A DNA stretch of 64,000 nucleotides from Ectocarpus siliculosus (Eukaryota > Sar > Phaeophyceae > Ectocarpales > Ectocarpaceae): assembly GCA_000310025.1 (NCBI GenBank), contig FN649739.1, positions 1,692,370 through 1,756,369 of the forward strand, in the 5' to 3' direction. Shown here piece after piece: positions 56,987 to 64,000 of the stretch. Each line of letters starts with the position of its first letter. Position 1 is the first letter of the stretch. A model generated the notes under the pieces. The model did no database searches. It was not told the origin of the DNA and saw only the letters and a list, made by a program, of their open reading frames with translations. The position numbers and the translations under genes were made by a program.

Positions 56987-59194
56987 AAGTGTTGTCAAAA
57001 GCAGAAATGAGTTCGACCTCGCATCCATCCAGGCACGTTTTTCGCTGCTGATAGGGGCGTTTCCTGCACACCTGGCGGCTTTCCTCTGCTTGCTGGACTT
57101 TGTGGAGCGCGAGGGGACGTGGTCGGGCGTCACAGTGCCGATCCACCCGGTCGTGGAGCAGAGTAACAACCGAACAACCCAGGGGCCAACGCAGGCAGAC
57201 AACGGTCGTCGGCAGCGCAGCGAAACAACCAGACATAATGACCGCCGCAGCGCACGGACACACCTATCTTCATATCCCTCAGAGTGTTGGGGTGAGTGAG
57301 CTGTTCGGGACCTGTGGGCAGCAGGAGGATGAAATCGCATGTTCCGCGACAATTAAAAGGTGGTCGAATTGGGCAAATATGGGCCAAGTCTCCCGCCTGC
57401 ACACAGACAGAAGTCTGCATTACTAGTTACCCTGCCGAAAGCCCGCTGTGCTGAGGCATGTCCTATCCTACGTGTCACTGCAGGTCACGGCTGAAACCCT
57501 AGAGTGGAAGATTGTCTGCGCGTGCTATACACGGCCCATCATGCTGTGCGCACAGAGCTGAAAATTGTATGCCAGCAGACGCTACCAGAGCAGAGGTGCA
57601 CGCGATCGGAGAAACGCGTACGTACGCGGGGAAAGGAAACATTGGCTTACACAGGGGGCGGTTATGTCACGCACAGACCTCACGAAATCCCGGGTCCTTG
57701 CCTCTTGCTGTGACCGTATCTTTGAAGTGCTTCCCAAGCAAGGGCGGATCTCATGGCAGTACTGCCTCTCTCTCCACCTCTGCATCAAAAGCAGGAGGGT
57801 TCAGCAGTACACAGCAGTACAATGCTATCCGTGTGCCGAGAAAAAAAACAGTTCGGGAAGCAGCCATGGCTCACAGGAACAGTAAGTCTCCCTCTTTCAG
57901 ACTGACGACTGAAAACGCGCGTTCATGCGTGATGTAAATCCATAAACTACCGTGATGTCTCCTCCAGCCAATTCTCCAAAGCTCTGACTCGATGTCCATC
58001 TACATCATCAGAAGTCTCCCCTCTCAGAATGCAGACCATGCGCGTGTGCGTGCGTGATTTAAACTATTCTGTCGTCATACGAAGTAATCTACTCTCCTAC
58101 CGACCCCCGGCGAGAGCTTGGGGGAACGCAAGCTGGCAGACTGAACCTGACTCTCATTGTCAGTTCTGGCACAAGCGGAAAAGATGCACGTGTGCAACGT
58201 GTGAGGTGCTCTCGTATTTTACATTTTACATAATCTCCGTCACTTACTCTCCTTCCTAACAACCGCCTGTCTAGTGTAAGCCGGCCGCTGGCGTGTGCCG
58301 TGTGTGTTTTGTAAGTCCGTCATGGTCATCCAGACCAGATGTTGGATGTGTGTCCACTCTCTCTGCTGGGCATCTTGAAAAGTCTATACACCCTATCGAT
58401 GAGATCTGTGGACGCAGGGTACCCGGGTTGTGGTATCGTACTTCACGGTGAGAAGCCGTCTTTGGATATCTAAGATATGGTATATTGTTTTTTTTCTGTG
58501 CCTGGTTGGTATGTTGGCAGGGGAGAGAGATGTACAGAGAGAGATAGATGGAGAGAGAGACTCGGATGAAATAATATACTCTGTTCACCGTCAACAAGGA
58601 GGTGAATCGACCAGCCCCCCCAGGCCACGGGGAGAGGATTCTGGCCCTAGGTCCTGCCTTATTTCAGGCATGCCTACAGTTATCGAAAACTCAGCCTGAC
58701 CAACCAGAGTCAGTCAGGGTTCACAAAAAAGGATTCTCGTGACGACAGCACTTCAAGTTGTTCCTACGCGTTTTCCCCGCTTCGCTGAGTGCCGGGCTAG
58801 GCTGGGGGAGCTGTGTCCTGATCTCCCCCGTAGCTGCTGTCTAGACCTACCCGGGCATCGTAAGGCGTGGTGGCTCAGAGATGCTGAACTGTTGGCAAGG
58901 GGGCGTTTGGCGGACAGCAAGGTTCTGGTGGAGAGATTGGTGGGATCCAGGGTGGGCTTGCCGACTTGGTCTTGGGCAATGGGCCAAAACCGCCCGAGTG
59001 GTACCTTTTCGAGACCTTCGTCCTGGCGTTTCTATACGGAATACCACGAGCGAGTGGAGCATTGGTCTCTGCAACCGTGGGCAATCTATCTAACGCCCGC
59101 TGCTCACTGTGTCTCAACTGCTGCGCCAGTCTATCCAGAAATGCTTGTCGTCCACCTACTTTGATGTCACCAAACTTGAAGAAGATGACCTGCG

Positions 59195-59241
59195 AGCAGT
59201 AGCAACAGTAGCAACAGCAGCAACAGCAGCAGCAGCAGCAC
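59195..59241 (+). repeat. CAG/CAA microsatellite
   Basis: Interrupted AGCAAC and CAG units ending in about six CAG. On plus it reads through an open frame at 59109-59426. Confidence 0.9.
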
Positions 59242-60016
59242 CCTCACGGTCAACACCTTGCGCAGCTGCCTTCTTCAGGAGGGAGACGTGTCTCAGGAAG
59301 AGCATCATCTCCCAACTTCCACCAACGCCATGTCGGTCGTCCGGCTGTTTTTGCCGAAGAATACGACGGGGAGGTAGCTCCGAGGCCTTTTCTGCCGCTA
59401 GACCCGTGCCCATCAGATGCCACTGACCCCGTATCCTTTTCAGCGCCGGTTGAGGGCGTGGGGGTGCCAACAGGCGCTGAGAGGCCGTTCGTGACGGCGT
59501 TTCCTGGAGTTCCACCCGGATATATATATGGGTTTGATTTTGAAGGTATCGCGTTTGATTCGCAGAAATTGTTATACCAAGTGACTTTGACGGTGCCTGG
59601 TGATGCCGAGATGACTGCCATAGACGCCGTTGCGATTCTGGATATGGCTCGGGGCTCACGACCATGTCAGCAGGTATCGCGAGTAGGCTGCAAGCTGCTT
59701 TTCGTGATGTGCATGCACGTCGTGGGGGGAATGCAAAACCCGGGGAAGCTGAACGTAGCGGACAACCTTGCTCTCGAGGTTACACAGATTTCCCCGAGTG
59801 TATTGCTTTGCACACTAGCTGGGGACTGGTGTCGGTGGAATCGTTTTCGTTTGCGGTCATGCATGGTGTGGATCGGACCTTGTTGGGGGCACGGACATGG
59901 TACATGGGAATGTTGATGGTACCGCATTGTTGTTCCACCCTGCGGGCCTCTGTTAATGTCTGGACATTATATACCCCTCTCTTCCTGTCTTTTGCTTTCT
60001 TCCCCCTTATATTTGC

Positions 60017-60140
60017 CCCCCCGGTGTTTGCCATCGGGGTTGGGTTTTCGTCGCTTGGCAACGACATTGTGACATATGCCGCCCCTCCCGGTGTTTGCCA
60101 TCGGGGCTGGGTGTTCGTCGCTCGGCAGCGATGTTGTAAA
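60017..60140 (+). repeat. 67-bp imperfect tandem duplication
   Basis: GGTGTTTGCCATCGGGG, then TTCGTCGCT and a GGCAACGA-like block, occur at 60023 and again at 60090. Confidence 0.8.
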
Positions 60141-60604
60141 ACAAGCCGATCACTTCGTGAGCTCGGCAACCAGGTTACCGCTACTTTTTTTTCCTCTGTT
60201 TTTCTTTTGCGGTAATCAAAATGGTGGTCGAGTTGATTGTGTTGTGCGGGGTCGAGAACCCTCACTCCGCGCAAAGGGGATAATCGCGCCACATTGTGTT
60301 AAACTGGTCAAGCACCCTCGAGGCAGTTACACAGTGCTTCAACTGTCTCTGGAAATGAAAGCACTGGAAAATAATTAAAGGCATACGCAGCTGTCATCCG
60401 TACGCAAGGAAGTAAGCACAAGATGCCGAACACCCTTAGCAGGATGCAGCTCACCCTTCATGCGACTCGCCGAATACCTCACGGCGCTTCGCGCTTGGTG
60501 ATGTGAGAGCCTGGTCCGGTGAGAACCCGGCGTGCTCCGTCCCGGCTTTGTAGGGATGCGAGGTCAATGGTCAAACGACTACGGCATGCACGACTATGAG
60601 TACA

Positions 60605-60624
60605 CCCCCCCCCCCCCCCCCCCC
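60605..60624 (+). repeat. Poly-C run of 20
   Basis: Twenty C residues in a row beside the repeat shared with 51890-51965. Confidence 0.95.
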
Positions 60625-62299
60625 TCCGCTATATGGGGGCTTAGGGGCCTCACCTCCCCCCTCACACCCAGGGAAGGCTGCCTTAGGGGGTCAACGAAGG
60701 GCATATGGCATATGGCTCTCTTGTCCATAATTCTTAAAATCTCAAATAATCTGGGTGGTTGTGAGCGGTTTGTTGATCCAGAAAACGTTTCGAGCGTTCA
60801 ATCGGCAGAGGCTAAAGCATCGGATTTACACGTCAAGGAGCGGACTGCAGACGCGTATATGTTACGTCGTCGGGCGCGCGTGCGGAGCTGTGTTGGTTCT
60901 GCGCTGCACCGGGGGGGAAGCTGCCAAGTCTGGCTTTCGGGAGGAGCGTCACGGCGATAGGCGGGATTCATCAACAACCTCTTCGCGGTGCGCATGCGAG
61001 AAAGAATCTCTCCACTTTCAGGCGGGGTTGCCCGATCTCATCACGGCCGTGCCAAGATACTCGTGTGCAAATGTGTCCTGCTCGATTTTGCTGTTGCAAT
61101 GTACGAGAGCGATGTCTGCTCATCGAAAGATCACGAAACCTATTTCGCGACTTCTGAACAGCATCATTGACTGTGTTTTGCGGGTGATTGCTTTTTTTAG
61201 ATATTGTACTGTTGTGCAAGTGAGCTATAGCTAACAATCCTGAATTCACTATGATTTGCTTTGGGTTTGGACACAATGGAGAGTAAGTATGTGTGGGGCG
61301 GGTATACTATTGGGTGTCCAAGTGCGGGACCCCTCGAGAGGGAGCACTGCTGTGTGTGATAATCGAGGTTTATGCCATCTGCATTGGTCCTGGGTTAAGG
61401 GGTATTCCAATCAAAAGCCAATTTCCCCGTTTGAAAACCCCGAACGGCGAAAAAAAAACGGCCTTATTATCGCTTGTTCTATTCGTGATGTCATCGCAAA
61501 AAATGCGTTTTCTTGGCTGAGTACACGCTTTGCTCGGCGCACAGCAGATGGACTTGGTTTGCTCACAATAGAGTGGCGGTAAAAGCGCAAAGAGCAGCAC
61601 CCGACACAAAGGACAGCACACATACAAATATCCCGTCCACTCGGCCTGCTGTTTTCAGTTTTCAGCAACAACAGGTGCAGGGCAGGGTGTCGTAAGCTGG
61701 GTGTTGCTTGCGATTTCTGCAGTCGGTCGGCTCATATTTCATGGTTGCGACTCCCTTCTTTGACCACCACCTGTCCAAAGGTAGACGAGCTCAACAATCA
61801 CAGGGCGGCAGCGTCATTGATGGCCAGCATCATATTCATGACCAATCCGAAAGAATTTGCGTGTCGGAGGCCCTGTTGCTATGGGCCATGCCTAAGCAAA
61901 AGCCTTGCCGAGGCAGCGAGGGGAAAAAGGGAGTTGTGCTTGGGATATTTTTCGATCACATACAACATACATGGAAACAGTAGAACGAGCGAAGCAGCAG
62001 CACCAAGACTTCCAACGTACTGATTCCTTCTGTTCGGCTGGCTATATGATACTCACTCCCGCGCCGTCCTGCTTCGCGGGTATTGGGGGCTTAGGTGCGG
62101 CTCAAGAAGGTGTGTGAAAGATGTGAACCACCTCACTAAACTGCCGTTTGAAAAAATGAGAGGAGATGGCCTGTTTTTGGTCGAAGACAGCAACACCGGC
62201 GTACAAACAATGCCGCCAATGCCGTTGATGCTCTGCAGCAGTGCGAAGGCCCGGAGCAAGCCGAGTCCGATCCAGCCGTCGAACCTTTGGAGACGAGAG

Positions 62300-63270
62300 G
62301 CCCAGACATGGACGTGAGCTCTGAGGAGGAGGTATCGTCGCGGTCTGCATTGTTGGACAACGCTGTCTCTTTCGCGGTTGCAACTGGCTCGGAGCAACCG
62401 CACATGGGACGTGTGAGAGTCATCATCAGTGAGCGCTGGAATTCGTTCCGCTTGCGCTTTTCGTCATGGGGACCGTCCCGCGAACGTCGAGCCTCTACGG
62501 GTCACCCTCATGCTAGGAGCAGGGCGGGTTAAAGCGCGGCGCTGGGTGAACGACCCGATCACTCAACATGTAGGCCGTGCGGACCAGCGCCGCGATGGCG
62601 ACTTCGAAGAAAGGAGGACACCGGCTGGTGAGTGACTATAGTGCGGTGCGGCAAGCAAGTAGAAAGGTGCCTGGTGTCATGCCTAACCCTGAAACCAGTA
62701 TGGCTCAGCTTAGTGCGGCAAGTTCTATGGGAGCTTGGGTCTGTCGCAAGGGTACTGGCAGTGCCCGTTGTCTCCGGAGGCCCGGAAGATCTTCACGATT
62801 GCTAATCCGGACGACCTCTACACACGCCCAAGCGGGCCCAAGCGGGTGCCGCACGGTATTTTGAACACTACTTTGTATTTCCACCAGGCCACCGTTTTGC
62901 TCATCCTGGAGGGGCTGATTTGCTTCGTCTGGGTAGAAGATATCGTGTATTGGGGTGGAGCAAGACCACTTGTTTGACACCCTCGACCTGATTCTTGAAC
63001 GTCTGGAGGGCGCTGACCTTTTCGTCGCCTCTCACAAGTGCACATTCTTTGAGACCAGCATCACTTGGTGCGGGAGGGTGTATTCTCAGGGCAAGGCCGA
63101 GCGTGATCCCGAGCGGTTCAGGGGTCTGGCTACAGTGGGGCATCCTGAGACGGCTGGCGAGCTCATGCAGTTCCTGCAGGCGGTCAACTGGCTGCGCATG
63201 TCTCTACCGCAGATGGCGGGGGATTGTGGATGTTCTCCAGGTCTATGTGACAGCTTTTACCTGATGCGTT
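62300..63270 (+). mobile_element. Ty3/gypsy-like LTR retrotransposon fossil (Pol, reverse transcriptase part)
   Basis: The plus strand shows the pre-RT linker and reverse transcriptase region typical of Ty3/gypsy Pol. It is broken, with several breaks. LTRs, RNase H and integrase were not identified. The element may reach from about 58.7 to 63.9 kb. Age not measurable without LTRs; the decay suggests it is not recent. Confidence 0.7.
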
Positions 63271-64000
63271 CGTGACTTACCGCAGATGGTGGGGGTTTGT
63301 GGGTGTTCTCCAATCGGGTCTATGTGACAGCTTTTACCTGATGCGTTCGTGACTTCTGGAAAGAAAAATGACTCATTTGATAGTGCGCATGCCAGTGTTC
63401 TATGGTTGCTGGGTGAGATTTGTTTCGAGTCGCTCGTTTTGGACTCCCTGAAAGTGGTGGCTTTATGCTGGTGTCAACGCGGTGTGTCAACGCACTGCAC
63501 GGGCGGCATGCGTTGGTGATGCTATGGTTTTGTTCTGCCGATCGAGTTGGGGATGTTTCCCTTTCGTTGCTCGTACTCATGCATTTGAGTTTGTGGATGC
63601 CGATTGTGGCTTCGGATGGAACTTTGGCTTCATCGCATGTTTTTCACCGTTGGTGCAGCCAGGTAGACAACAAAATATTGCGGTCCATTGAAGCGCATCA
63701 GGTTCGCCGGGGGTGTAAACCGCGGCACTTCGAACACTTCACGACGGCACAAAAACCCAACGCGACAGGAGGCCCCCTACGCGATTGCTCCCTCCCGAAA
63801 TGTGCCTGATAGTTTAATCGTACTGGACCACGAAAGATTTCCGCTGGTCGAGGCGTTGTAGACACACCTGAAATCAGGCAGGGACTAACACCAGAATGCT
63901 CCACCCGTGGCCTTGGGGGGATGGCCGATTCACCTCCTGGGTGATGGTAAACAGATCGTATTATTTGACGCGAGTCTCGCTCTCACTCTTGCCATCTATC
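63271..64000. other. Window end, nothing assignable
   Basis: Open frames at 63420-63809 (plus) have no recognisable motif. They may belong to the fossil retroelement. Confidence 0.3.

Larger units (their letters stand above)
54191..58690. other. No gene recognised
   Basis: Frames at 55693-55995, 55923-56312 and 57000-57299 (all plus) are open but match nothing I know. A perfect short hairpin GCCGGCGATGAGTCGCCGGC lies at about 54420. A tRNA-like GTGTAGTTCAGTTG stretch at about 55250 lacks a box B. Confidence 0.4.
58691..62100 (+). other. Long overlapping plus-strand frames, unassigned
   Basis: Frames at 58739-59164, 59458-59916 and 59664-60215 are long for the region and show no known family. 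They may be the upstream part of the retroelement at 62.3 kb, but nothing proves it. The rest (60216-62100) shows no gene. Confidence 0.25.

Noticed and set aside
57000-57299. Further exon of the longin-like gene (frame with LLIGAFPAHLAAFLCLLD)
   Set aside because: Acceptor is plausible and phase fits, but nothing ties it to the upstream exons 6 kb away.
1-64000. CRISPR array, operons, bacterial features
   Set aside because: No regularly spaced repeats of that type. The introns and SINEs are eukaryotic.

Overview
This is an intron-rich eukaryotic nuclear contig. It has compact host genes in the first 31 kb and a transposon-filled remainder. The host genes encode a nucleolar RNA helicase, a ciliary protein and a large chromatin-reader protein. 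Exons are separated by short introns with GTGAG/GTAAG donors and pyrimidine-AG acceptors. A motile-cilium gene beside many mobile elements suggests a flagellated protist or alga. A brown alga or another stramenopile is my guess; it is an inference and is not proven by the sequence.

Layout. 1-3086 (minus): DDX52/Rok1 DEAD-box helicase, with one exon duplicated in tandem. 3087-3490: shared divergent promoter. 3491-6640 (plus): CFAP206, a radial-spoke-associated ciliary protein. 7068-19037 (minus): a roughly 1,900-residue chromatin protein with an ELM2 domain, PLU-1-like helical repeats and two PHD fingers, but no JmjC domain. I rebuilt it from 16 exons whose phases all agree. 19.9-23 kb: repeats (MITE-like copy, hAT remnant, a three-copy protein-like module). 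23558-28171 (plus): a nuclear coiled-coil gene, possibly ADA3-like. 28.7-30.7 kb: repeats and a tRNA-derived SINE. 31016-50845 or beyond (plus): exons of a longin-like gene, split by a 13.8-kb intron that holds a broken LINE, a SINE and an inverted-repeat hairpin, and by a 5.1-kb GC-AG intron that holds another hairpin and a nested transposon stack. 50.8-58.6 kb: SINE copies, short tandem repeats and a G-quadruplex motif, with no gene I can support. 58.7-63.9 kb: weak long frames and a broken Ty3/gypsy-like retrotransposon fossil.

The genes do not form one pathway: DDX52 acts in small-subunit rRNA processing, CFAP206 in cilia, the ELM2/PLU-1/PHD protein probably in a histone-modifying complex. 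The strongest novelties are the JmjC-less PLU-1 protein, the phase-symmetric duplicated helicase exon, two long hairpins, a TIR element nested in a SINE, and a 10-base motif (ACAGCAGTAC) found ten times where about 0.1 is expected. A run of 521 N (49295-49815) hides part of the nested element.
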